This document shows positions 7,982 through 15,339 of a stretch of DNA of 39,948 bases, in pieces. The stretch is from NCBI RefSeq assembly GCF_001552635.1, contig NZ_BCRO01000052.1, forward strand, positions 1-39,948. The letters run 5' to 3'. Numbering within the stretch: the stretch's first letter is position 1; every line of letters begins with the position of its first letter. Made by a program: the position numbers and the translations under genes. The DNA is from Actinomadura hibisca NBRC 15177. Lineage in GTDB: Bacteria; Actinomycetota; Actinomycetes; Streptosporangiales; Streptosporangiaceae. Under the pieces are notes generated by a model, which was given only the letters and a program-made list of their open reading frames with translations, was not told the DNA's origin and did not search any database.

Positions 7982-8797
7982 TCACTCCTCCTCGGGAGGC
8001 AGGCCGCGAAGCCCGTCCGCGCCGAACATCGGCTCGAACATCGACCGGTAGTCGGGACCGCGGCGCAGGTGGTGGCCGCCGTCCACGTTGATCACCTGGC
8101 CGGTCAGCCAGGACGACTCGGGCCCGGCCAGGAACCGGGCCGCCTCGGCGATGTCCTCGGGCTCGCCCACCCGCCCCAGCGGCATGCAGGCCAGGTAGTC
8201 GTCCAGGACGGGCCCGGACTCGGCGATCCCGCCCACCAGCTCGGTGCGCACCAGGCCGGGCCGGATGCCGTTCACCCGGATCCCGACGCCGCCCAGCTCG
8301 TCCGCGCCGAGCTGCACCAGGTGGTCCACCGCCGCCTTCGACACCCCGTACGCCCCGAACCAGCGGTGCGTGTTGGACGCCGCGATCGACGAGATCGCCA
8401 CGAACGCGCCGCCGCCCGTCCGGGCCATCGCGCGGGCCGCGTGCTTGAGCACGAGCATCGTGCCGGTCGCGTTCAGCTCCAACGTCTGCCGCCACGCGCC
8501 GGTGTCGAGCTGCGGCAGCGGCCCGATGGAGGTGGAGCCGCCCGCGCTGTGCACGACCGCGCGCAGCGGCGCGTTCTCGGCCGCCGCCGCGACGGCCGCC
8601 GCCACCTGCTCCTCCTCCACGACGTCGGCGACCGCGTAGCGCAGGCCGTACTCCTTGGCCGCCTCCTGCAACCGCGCCTCGGTGCGGCCGCAGATCAGCA
8701 CGTCCGCGCCGTCGGCCGCCAGCCGCCGCGCGCACGCCAGCCCGATGCCGCTGCCGCCGCCGGTGACCAGCGCGGCGGTGCCTTCCAGAGCCCTCAT
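7982..8797 (-). CDS. Short-chain dehydrogenase/reductase (SDR)
   Basis: A 271-residue classical SDR: NAD(P)-binding TGGGSGIG near the N-terminus, HSAGG in place of the usual NNAG, catalytic Ser in AISSIAAS and YGVSK with the catalytic Tyr and Lys. The tail INVDGGHHLRRGPDYRSMFEPMFG is longer than usual. An Arg in the second strand (CGRTEARL) suggests NADP preference. Ten bases separate it from the upstream SDR gene and 3 bases from the amidohydrolase gene, so it belongs to the same operon. The substrate is probably a hydroxyl or keto group on the cluster's hydrophobic substrate (inference). Confidence 0.88.
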   Translation of the reverse strand: MRALEGTAALVTGGGSGIGLACARRLAADGADVLICGRTEARLQEAAKEYGLRYAVADVVEEEQVAAAVAAAAENAPLRAVVHSAGGSTSIGPLPQLDTGAWRQTLELNATGTMLVLKHAARAMARTGGGAFVAISSIAASNTHRWFGAYGVSKAAVDHLVQLGADELGGVGIRVNGIRPGLVRTELVGGIAESGPVLDDYLACMPLGRVGEPEDIAEAARFLAGPESSWLTGQVINVDGGHHLRRGPDYRSMFEPMFGADGLRGLPPEEE

Positions 8798-8807
8798 CGG
8801 CGGGTCC

Positions 8808-9578
8808 TCACTGGTCCACGGCGGTGGTGCCGCCGTCCACGGTCAGATGCGCGCCGGTGACGAACGACGCCTCGTCGCCCATCAGGAACCGCACCGCCCG
8901 CGCCACCTCGGCCGGGTCGCCGAGCCGCCCGAGCGGGGCCTTGGCGGTGAAGTGGCCGAGCAACTCGTCGGGGGTGCTGCCGCGCAACATGGGGGTGTCG
9001 ATGTAGCCGGGGCAGACGGCGTTCACGCGCACGCCGTCGGCGGCCAGATGGTGCGCCAGCGCGCGGGTCAGGCCGAGCACGCCCGCCTTGGACGCGCAGT
9101 AGGCCGGGATGAACGCCTGCCCCTGGAACGCCTCGATGGAGGCGATCCCGACGACCGCCGAGCCGGGGTTGGCGCGCAGGTCCGCCAGCAACTCCTGGAC
9201 GATCAGCGCCTGGGCGCGCAGGTTGACGTCCAGGACCATGTCCCAGCGCGCCTCGGTGAGGTCGCCGACCGGATGCGGGCCGGGGACCCCGGCGGCGTGC
9301 ACGAGCCCGCCGAGCGTGCCGAGCGCCTCCCGCGAGGCGGCGACGGCGGCGGGCAGCGCGGCGGTGTCGGTGACGTCGAGGGTGATCGCGTGCGTGGCGA
9401 CGCCGTGGGCGGCGGCGATCTCCTTGGCGGCGTCGGTGGGGTCGGCGAGGTCCCACAGCGCGACGGGACGGCCCGCCTCGGCCAGCGCCCGCGCGCTCGC
9501 CAGGCCGATGCCCGACGCGCCGCCGGTGACGACGACGCCGGTGGTGGGGGAGTGGGCGAGAGGGTGCGGCAACGGCAT
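8808..9578 (-). CDS. Short-chain dehydrogenase/reductase (SDR), first gene of the operon
   Basis: A 256-residue classical SDR with TGGASGIG, HAAGV at the NNAG position, GIASIEA and a catalytic Tyr/Lys pair given as YCASK. Asp in ALWDLADP at the end of the second strand suggests NAD preference. It ends with the typical FVTGAHLTVDGGTT. I start at ATG 9578, preceded by GGAG at 8 bases; an upstream in-frame ATG (9635) lacks a ribosome-binding site. Being the first gene, its promoter lies in the 107-base divergent region shared with the next SDR. Confidence 0.88.
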   Translation of the reverse strand: MPLPHPLAHSPTTGVVVTGGASGIGLASARALAEAGRPVALWDLADPTDAAKEIAAAHGVATHAITLDVTDTAALPAAVAASREALGTLGGLVHAAGVPGPHPVGDLTEARWDMVLDVNLRAQALIVQELLADLRANPGSAVVGIASIEAFQGQAFIPAYCASKAGVLGLTRALAHHLAADGVRVNAVCPGYIDTPMLRGSTPDELLGHFTAKAPLGRLGDPAEVARAVRFLMGDEASFVTGAHLTVDGGTTAVDQ

Positions 9579-9685
9579 CCGGAGCTCCCGGGGTGGTATG
9601 AGACTCCGGTCTAGACTAACGTCGCACCCAAGCAAGCGGTAGGTGCGATTTCCGTCATCCTGTTCCTCCCGGAGGTGGGCGGCAA
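9579..9685. promoter_or_regulatory. Divergent promoter region with inverted repeats
   Basis: This 107-base gap separates the minus-strand catabolic operon from the plus-strand SDR-TetR pair. It contains TCGCACC (9622-9628) facing GGTGCGA (9642-9648), a 7-bp inverted repeat with 13-base spacer, and the palindrome GTCTAGAC (9609-9616). Either could be the operator of the TetR encoded at 10576. No clear -35/-10 pair stands out. Confidence 0.4.
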
Positions 9686-10531
9686 GTGCGCGAGCTGAAC
9701 GGACGCGTCGCGGTGGTCACGGGCGCGGGCAGCGGCATCGGCCGCGCCCTGGCCGCCCGCTTCGCCGCCGAGGGCATGGCGGTGGCGATCGCCGACATCG
9801 AGGCCGGACCGCTGGAGGAGACCCGCGCGGAGCTGGCCGCCGCCGGGGCCAAAGTGTTCGCGGAGGTCGTGGACGTGGGGGACGAGGCGGCCGTACGCGC
9901 CTTCGCCGACCGCGTGTTCGACGCGTTCGGCGCGGTGCACCTGCTGTGCAACAACGCGGGCGTCTTCACCGGCGGCCAGATGTGGACGCGGCCCGTCGCC
10001 GACTTCGAGTGGACGTTCCGGGTCAACACCTGGGGCGTGCTCCACGGCGTCCAGGCGTTCGTGCCCCGCATGATCGAGCAGGGCACCGAGGGGCACGTGG
10101 TCAACACCGCGTCGGTCGCGGGCCTGTTCGGCGCGCCCTTCTCCGGCGCCTACACCATGTCCAAGTTCGCGACCTACGCCGCGACCGAGTGCCTGGCGCA
10201 CGAGTTCGCCGTGAGCGGCGTGAAGCTGCGCGCGTCGGTGTTGTGCCCCGGCGGCGTCGCCACCGGCATCGCCGCCGCCGAACGCAATCGGCCCGCCGCC
10301 CTGGCCGCCGAGCGCACCCCCGACCAGGACTTCATCGACCAGGTCATCGCGGGCGCGGTCACCGGCGGCATCGCGCCCGCCGACGTCGCCGACGCGGTGG
10401 TGCGGGCCGTGCGCGAGGAGCGCTTCCTGATCCTCACCCACGACTCCTACCGGCCGGGCCTGACCGCCCGCGCCGAGGACCTGGCCGCCGGACGCCTGCC
10501 CGGCCTGCCCGACTTCGAAAGCCGAGACTGA
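9686..10531 (+). CDS. Short-chain dehydrogenase/reductase (SDR)
   Basis: A 281-residue classical SDR. TGAGSGIG binds the cofactor, Asp in IADIEAG suggests NAD, CNNAG is intact, and NTASVAG plus YTMSK supply Ser, Tyr and Lys. The C-terminal part (FLILTHDSYRPGLTARAEDLAAGRLP) is typical of SDRs acting in actinobacterial lipid or steroid metabolism. The GTG start has GGAGGTGGG about 7 bases upstream. It is divergent from the P450 operon and 44 bases before a TetR gene, so probably one regulon. Confidence 0.88.
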   Translation: MRELNGRVAVVTGAGSGIGRALAARFAAEGMAVAIADIEAGPLEETRAELAAAGAKVFAEVVDVGDEAAVRAFADRVFDAFGAVHLLCNNAGVFTGGQMWTRPVADFEWTFRVNTWGVLHGVQAFVPRMIEQGTEGHVVNTASVAGLFGAPFSGAYTMSKFATYAATECLAHEFAVSGVKLRASVLCPGGVATGIAAAERNRPAALAAERTPDQDFIDQVIAGAVTGGIAPADVADAVVRAVREERFLILTHDSYRPGLTARAEDLAAGRLPGLPDFESRD

Positions 10532-10575
10532 GCAAGGCCAAACTGCGAGAGGATGGGGGGACCACCTGAGGAGGC

Positions 10576-11190
10576 GTGTTGAGCGGCGATGTTCGGATCA
10601 CCGTCACGCGGGCGCTGAGCAAGGACCAGCAGGCCCGCCGGGAACGGCTGATCGAGGCCGCCCGCGACCTGGCGCACGAGGGCGGCTACCCGGCCGTCAC
10701 CATGCACGACGTCGCCGACCGCGCCGGGGTCGCCCGCGCCACCGTCTACCGCTACTTCGCCACCAAGGACCACCTGCTCACCGAGGTCGCGGCGGCGTGG
10801 GCGCACCGCGTCACCGCCGGCATCGACGGGCTGGCGGTCGGCGACACCCCGGTCGAGCGGCTGATGGGGCTGCTGGACCGCATCGTCCGCGTCGCCGCCG
10901 AGGAGCGCACGCTGACCTCGGCCATCATCCAGGCGGTCACCGCCGACGACCCGAGCGTGGACGACGCGCGCACGGTGTTGTTCCTGTTCGTGCGCGACCG
11001 GCTGTCGGCGGCGATCGGCGGGCCGGTGCCCGAGCGCGAGGAGGTCGAGGTGGTGCTCGGCCACATCCTGCTGGCGGCGCTGGTGAGCCTGGCGTCACTG
11101 CGCCGCCCGGTGGAGGAGGTCGCCGCGATCGTGCGGACGTCGGGGCGGCTGGTGCTGACGGGGGCGCTGGCGGCGCAGGCCCCGGCCTGA
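10576..11190 (+). CDS. TetR-family transcriptional regulator (KstR-like HTH)
   Basis: A 204-residue one-domain repressor of TetR type. The N-terminal HTH reads VTMHDVADRAGVARATVYRYFATKDHLL, and the segment before it (LSKDQQARRERLIEAARDLAHEGG) resembles KstR, the mycobacterial cholesterol-catabolism repressor. The C-terminal ligand domain is not diagnostic. The start could be GTG 10576 or the adjacent TTG 10579, which is better spaced from GAGGAG (10568-10573). Position next to the SDR/P450/FadD genes makes control of that cluster likely. The KstR resemblance is weak evidence for a steroid or terpenoid inducer. Confidence 0.82.
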   Translation: MLSGDVRITVTRALSKDQQARRERLIEAARDLAHEGGYPAVTMHDVADRAGVARATVYRYFATKDHLLTEVAAAWAHRVTAGIDGLAVGDTPVERLMGLLDRIVRVAAEERTLTSAIIQAVTADDPSVDDARTVLFLFVRDRLSAAIGGPVPEREEVEVVLGHILLAALVSLASLRRPVEEVAAIVRTSGRLVLTGALAAQAPA

Positions 11191-11244
11191 GTGGTCCTCT
11201 CGGGGCGTTTGTCATTGGCCCTGTTCCGGTGACCAATCGCCTCC

Positions 11245-11257
11245 TAGCGTGAGGACG
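11245..11257 (+). promoter_or_regulatory. -10 element of a probable leaderless promoter for the LysE-type gene
   Basis: TAGCGT (11245-11250) lies seven bases before GTG 11258, the preferred start. No Shine-Dalgarno sequence precedes GTG 11249. The -35 is weak. The upstream 12-mer GTGACCAATCGC (11229-11240) recurs before the MOSC gene. Confidence 0.4.
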
Positions 11258-11887
11258 GTGACGAATCCGTTCCTCTTCCTGCTGGCCGCGACGACGCTGA
11301 TCGTCATCCCCGGCCCGAACCACCTGTACATCACCACGCGCAGCATCAACGAGGGCCGCCGCGCCGGGTTCGCCTCCGCGCTGGGCGTCGAGAGCGGCAC
11401 GCTGGTGCACATCGCGTTCGCGGCGGCGGGCCTGTCGGCGGTGGTCGCGGCGTCGGCGACGGCGTTCGGATTCCTGCGGTACGCGGGCGCGGCCTATCTG
11501 GTGTACCTGGCCTACCGCGCGTTCCGGAACCGGGGCGACCACGAGCGGCCGGAGCTGACGCCGCGCCCGTTGCGCCGCGTCTACCTGGACGGCCTGCTCA
11601 TCAACGTGCTGAACCCCAAGGTGGTGCTGTTCTTCCTGGCCTTCCTGCCGCAGTTCGTGGACGCGGAGGCGGGCGCGGTGCCGGTGCAGATCGCGGTGAT
11701 GGGGCTGGTGACGGCGTTCATCGGGCTGGTGAGCGACTTCGTGTACGCGTACGCGGCGGGGTCGATCGGAGCCTGGCTGCGCGCGCGTCCGGCGTTCCGC
11801 CGTCGCCAGGCCTACGCGACGGGCGTCATCTATCTGGGGCTGGGCGCGGCGGCGGTGTTCGCCGGGCCGAGCGCCCGCCGGACCTGA
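11258..11887 (+). CDS. LysE/RhtB-family amino-acid exporter
   Basis: A 209-residue integral membrane protein with about six hydrophobic segments. The conserved N-terminal IPGPNHLYI (PGP motif of the LysE/RhtB translocators) and the middle INVLNPKVVLFFLAFLPQF are family signatures. The family exports amino acids or homoserine-lactone-like molecules; the substrate is unknown. An upstream GTG at 11249 is in frame, but GTG 11258 fits both the -10 position and the family N-terminus. It stands alone between the TetR and PucR-like genes. Confidence 0.88.
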   Translation: MTNPFLFLLAATTLIVIPGPNHLYITTRSINEGRRAGFASALGVESGTLVHIAFAAAGLSAVVAASATAFGFLRYAGAAYLVYLAYRAFRNRGDHERPELTPRPLRRVYLDGLLINVLNPKVVLFFLAFLPQFVDAEAGAVPVQIAVMGLVTAFIGLVSDFVYAYAAGSIGAWLRARPAFRRRQAYATGVIYLGLGAAAVFAGPSARRT

Positions 11888-11955
11888 CTCGTCCCCGGCG
11901 CTGATTCAGGCCGCCCGGAGCGAACCCGACGCCGGTTGACCCAGGTTCAGGAGGA

Positions 11956-11979
11956 TTCTTGTCAGCGCGTTGACAAGAA
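11956..11979. promoter_or_regulatory. Perfect 9-bp inverted repeat upstream of the PucR-like gene
   Basis: TTCTTGTCA (11956-11964) and TGACAAGAA (11971-11979) are perfect inverted repeats with a 6-base spacer. A -35-like TTGACA (11970-11975) lies inside the right arm; TAATGT (11988-11993) could be a -10, but the spacing (12) is too short for a standard pairing with that TTGACA. It is a likely operator for the downstream regulator or another factor. Confidence 0.5.
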
Positions 11980-12078
11980 AGCGTGCCTAATGTGTCGCCG
12001 GGTGTGCAGTGTTCCCGATCACATCCCGGTAGCTTCCGTTACGCCCCGACCACCCCGATGGGGCAGGAGGTGCCGACG

Positions 12079-13356
12079 GTGACGACCCTGGAGGAACGCC
12101 CGCAGCTCAAGCCCTGGGCGGTGGTGCCGGCCGAGATCGCCGAGGTGTTCCGGCCGCACCTGACCACCCTCTCCCAGGAGATGATCGAGGAGATCGTCGC
12201 CGGGGTGCCCGAGTACGCGCGGCCGCAGAACGAGGAGTACGCGCGCACCGTGCGGGTCGCGGTGGAGGGCGCGCTGCGCCAGTTCGTGGACCTGATCGGC
12301 AACGCCGACGCCTCCTGGGACCAGGTGATCACCGTCTACCGGGAGATCGGCTGGGGCGAGGCGCGCGAGGGCCGCAACCTCGACGTGCTCCAGACCTGCA
12401 TGCGCCTCGGCGCGCGGGTGGCGTGGCGGCGGCTGGCGGCCGAGTCCGAGCAGCTCAACGTGTCACGTCGCACGCTCGCCAGCATCGCCGAGGCCATCTT
12501 CGCCTTCCTGGACGAGATCGCGCGCGCCGCCACCGAGGGCTACACCAAGGCGCGCGAGCAGGAGGCCGGCGAGCTGGAGCACCGCCGCCGCCGGCTGCTG
12601 GACATGTTGCTGGCCGAGCCGCCCGCCGCGCCGCAGGCCGTCGCCGACCTGGCCCGGCTCGCGCAGTGGCGGGTGCCGCGCACGGTCGCGGCGGTGGTGC
12701 TGTTCGAGCGCGGCCAGCAGCCGTTCTCGCACCCGTCGCTGCCGCCGGACGTGCTGGCCGACGTCAACCGCCGCGAGCCCTGCCTGATCGTGCCCGACCC
12801 CGAGGGGCCGGGCCGGGGCCGGGTGCTGGAGGGCGCGCTGCGCAACTGGGTCGCCGCGATGGGGCCGACCGTGCGCACCGAGGACGCCGCCAAGTCGCTG
12901 CGCTGGGCGCGCGAGGCGCTGCCGCTGGCGCGGCGCGGCATCCTGCCGTCAGACGGGCTGATCCGCTGCGCCGACCACATGCCGACGCTGGTGGTGTTCA
13001 AGGACGAGGAGCTGGTGCGCGCCGTCGCCGACCTGCGGCTGGCCCCGTTGAAGACCGTGCGGCCCCGGCACCGCGAGCGTCTGATGCGCACGCTGCTCGC
13101 CTGCCTGCAGAACGGCTTCAACGCCACCGAGGTCGCGAACCGGCTGCACGTCCACCCGCAGACCGTCCGCTACCGGCTGCACCAGCTGGAGGAGCTGTTC
13201 GGCGACCGGCTCTACGACCCCGAGTCGCGGCTGGAGATGGAGATGGTGCTGACGGTGTGGTTGTCGACGCCCGACGAAGGCCCCGGCGAGGTGATCCCGC
13301 TGGACCGGCGGCGCGACGCGGCGCCGCCACCCCCGGCCGTCGGCGAGGAGCGCTGA
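12079..13356 (+). CDS. PucR/CdaR-type transcriptional regulator
   Basis: A 425-residue regulator. The N-terminal two thirds are mostly helical (a RsbR-like sensory segment, ITVYREIGWGEAREGRN, LQTCMRLGARVAWRRL) with a long basic linker. The C-terminus has the PucR C-terminal HTH: RHRERLMRTLLACLQNGFNATEVANRLHVHPQTVRYRLHQLEELFG. Proteins of this class in actinomycetes control secondary metabolism or nitrogen/purine use. The start is GTG 12079, with AGGAGG at 8 bases; the in-frame extension to 11983 would run through the promoter region. It is monocistronic, and its target genes are not evident. Confidence 0.82.
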   Translation: MTTLEERPQLKPWAVVPAEIAEVFRPHLTTLSQEMIEEIVAGVPEYARPQNEEYARTVRVAVEGALRQFVDLIGNADASWDQVITVYREIGWGEAREGRNLDVLQTCMRLGARVAWRRLAAESEQLNVSRRTLASIAEAIFAFLDEIARAATEGYTKAREQEAGELEHRRRRLLDMLLAEPPAAPQAVADLARLAQWRVPRTVAAVVLFERGQQPFSHPSLPPDVLADVNRREPCLIVPDPEGPGRGRVLEGALRNWVAAMGPTVRTEDAAKSLRWAREALPLARRGILPSDGLIRCADHMPTLVVFKDEELVRAVADLRLAPLKTVRPRHRERLMRTLLACLQNGFNATEVANRLHVHPQTVRYRLHQLEELFGDRLYDPESRLEMEMVLTVWLSTPDEGPGEVIPLDRRRDAAPPPPAVGEER

Positions 13357-13368
13357 GGCGAGCCTCCA

Positions 13369-13411
13369 TCAAACGATTGACCGAGAGCGGCAGGGGTCGT
13401 ACGTTGAGGCG
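13369..13411 (+). promoter_or_regulatory. Leaderless promoter and operator of the TetR-MFS-PLP operon
   Basis: TTGACC (13377-13382) and TACGTT (13400-13405) are separated by exactly 17 bases, and six bases later comes GTG 13412, so the mRNA should start at the start codon. TCAA-ACGA-TTGA (13369-13380) is an inverted repeat overlapping the -35, consistent with autorepression by the TetR product. Confidence 0.65.
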
Positions 13412-14005
13412 GTGACCAGCGACACCGGCCGCGACCGGATCATCGAGGCGGCCACCCGGCTGTTCGCCGCCCTCGGCTACGACGGCACCTCCACCCGCAT
13501 GATCGCCGACGCCGCCGGGCTCAACATCGCGACCGTCGCCTACCACGTGGGCGGCAAGCGCGACCTGTACCTGGCGGTCATGGAACGCGCCCACCGGATC
13601 GAGCGCGCGGCGCTGGAGGAGGTCTTGGCCGCCTTCACCCCAGACGCGGCCGGAGTGCGCGCGCTGGTGGACCGCTACCTGGACTTCTGCGTCGAGCACC
13701 CCGAGATCCCGGCGTTGTGGACGCACCGCTGGTTGTCGGACGCGGCCGACATCGCCGATCTGGAACACCGCTACGCGCGCCCGCTCGTAGAGCAGGTGGC
13801 CGCCGCCGTCGCCGCAGCGGCGGGCCCGGACGTGGACGTCGAGTACGCGGTGATGACGGTCATCTGGTGCACCCACGGCTTCGGCAGCGGCGGCGTCCCC
13901 GGCCCCGACGGGCAGCGGCGCGGCCTGGCCGACGCCGCCACCACCGCCCGCTTCCGCGCCCACCTGCACAACCTCGTCGCCCGCCTGCTGGGACTGCCGT
14001 CGTGA
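13412..14005 (+). CDS. TetR/AcrR-family transcriptional regulator
   Basis: A 197-residue TetR repressor. The HTH spans roughly residues 8-50 (RIIEAATRLFAALGYDGTSTRMIADAAGLNIATVAYHVGGKRDLY), with the typical GGKRDLY at the end of the recognition helix. The remainder is a helical ligand-binding domain (VEHPEIPALWTHRWLSD). Its stop overlaps the next start as GTGA, so it is co-translated with the transporter and decarboxylase-like enzyme it presumably controls. Confidence 0.88.
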   Translation: MTSDTGRDRIIEAATRLFAALGYDGTSTRMIADAAGLNIATVAYHVGGKRDLYLAVMERAHRIERAALEEVLAAFTPDAAGVRALVDRYLDFCVEHPEIPALWTHRWLSDAADIADLEHRYARPLVEQVAAAVAAAAGPDVDVEYAVMTVIWCTHGFGSGGVPGPDGQRRGLADAATTARFRAHLHNLVARLLGLPS

Positions 14006-15339
14006 CCGCCCTCGACGACGGCACCGGCACCGCGCCCCTCACGCGCGGGCGGCTGTTCGGCTACGGCGTCGGCTCGGTCGGCACCGGCGTGTTCGCGGCC
14101 GTCCCGGGCCTGCTGCTCCTGTACTACCTGACCGACGTGCTGGGCGTCTCGGCCGCCGTCGCCGGGGCCGTGCTGGTGATCCCCAAGGCGTGGGACGTGC
14201 TGCTCAACCCGGTCGTGGGGGCCGCCAGCGACCGTGAGGCCGTGCGCACCGGCCGCCGCACGCGACTGCTGCTGGTCGGCGCGCTGACGTTGCCGGTCGG
14301 GTTCGCCGCCACGTTCCTGGTGCCGTCGCCGGGGTTGGCCGTCGCGTGGACGGGCGTGGCGTTCCTGCTGGCCGCGTCCGCGTTCGCCTGCTTCCAGGTC
14401 CCGTACGTGGCGCTGCCCGCCGAGATCTCCGACCTGCCCGAGCAGCGCGGCCGCGCGATGGCGTGGCGGATCGTCTGCCTCACGCTCGGCATCCTGGTGG
14501 CGGGCGGCCTGGCCCCGGTCCTGGTGGACGCGGCGGGCGGCGGGCGCGGCGGGTACGCGCTGATGGCCGTGGTGATCGGCGCGCTGATGCTGGCGGCGCT
14601 GCTGGCCAGCGCGCTCGGCACCCGCTGGATCCCGTCCCGGCCGGGCCCGCGCCCGCTCGGGCTGGCCGCCGCGCTGCGCACCGCGCGCGGCAACCGGCCG
14701 TTCTTCGCGCTGCTCGGCGCGTTCGCCGCGCAGGCCCTGGCCAGCGCGATCATGCTGGCGGGCGCGCCGTACGCGGCGACCTACCGGCTGGACGACTACG
14801 GCCTGACGTCGGTGGCGTTCGTGTGCATGGTCGGGCCGAGCCTGGTGGCGGTCCCGGTGTGGGAACGCCTGGCGCGCCGCCACGGCCACGTGCCCTGCTA
14901 CCTGGCGGCGGTGCTGCTGTTCGCGGCGGCGGCCGCCGCGATGTACCCGGCGGTGAGCGCCGGGGCCGTCGCGCCCACGCTGGCGCTGATCGGCGTGATC
15001 GGCGTCTGCTACGCCGCCGTCCAGCTCCTGCCGCTGTCGTTGCTGCCCGAGACCGTGCGCGCCGACGCCGAACGCACCGGGCACGCCCAGTCCGGCGCGT
15101 TCACCGGCCTGTGGACGGCCGCCGAGACCGGCGCGCTGGCGCTGGGGCCGGGGGTGTTCGCGCTGGTCCTGGCGGCGACCTCGTTCCGCTCGGCCGACTT
15201 CGACCACCCGGTGCGGCAGCCGGACTCGGCGCTGGCCGGGCTCACCGCCGGGTTCACCCTCGCCCCGGCCCTGATCATGCTGCTCAGCGTCCCGCTGCTG
15301 CTCGCCTACCGCCGCCTCGCGAAAGAAGACCATGCCTGA
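14002..15339 (+). CDS. MFS transporter, GPH (MelB-like) family
   Basis: A 445-residue membrane protein with about 12 transmembrane segments. The start (RGRLFGYGVGSVGTGVF) and the loop NPVVGAASDREAVRTGRRTRLLLVGA match the glycoside-pentoside-hexuronide:cation symporter group, as does QVPYVALPAEISDLPEQRGRAMAWR. GPH members import sugars or sulfolipid-type head groups, or move lysophospholipids in the vertebrate MFSD2 branch. That last point is notable because the next gene resembles sphingosine-phosphate lyase. Start GTG 14002 overlaps the TetR stop, and the stop overlaps the next ATG by 8 bases. Confidence 0.87.
   Translation: MTALDDGTGTAPLTRGRLFGYGVGSVGTGVFAAVPGLLLLYYLTDVLGVSAAVAGAVLVIPKAWDVLLNPVVGAASDREAVRTGRRTRLLLVGALTLPVGFAATFLVPSPGLAVAWTGVAFLLAASAFACFQVPYVALPAEISDLPEQRGRAMAWRIVCLTLGILVAGGLAPVLVDAAGGGRGGYALMAVVIGALMLAALLASALGTRWIPSRPGPRPLGLAAALRTARGNRPFFALLGAFAAQALASAIMLAGAPYAATYRLDDYGLTSVAFVCMVGPSLVAVPVWERLARRHGHVPCYLAAVLLFAAAAAAMYPAVSAGAVAPTLALIGVIGVCYAAVQLLPLSLLPETVRADAERTGHAQSGAFTGLWTAAETGALALGPGVFALVLAATSFRSADFDHPVRQPDSALAGLTAGFTLAPALIMLLSVPLLLAYRRLAKEDHA

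Noticed and set aside
5100..8735. Very long minus-strand open frame of over 1200 codons ending in the P450
   Set aside because: Only its last third (from GTG 6266) has P450 sequence. The rest is an Arg/Ala/Gly-rich alternate frame of the amidohydrolase and SDR genes.
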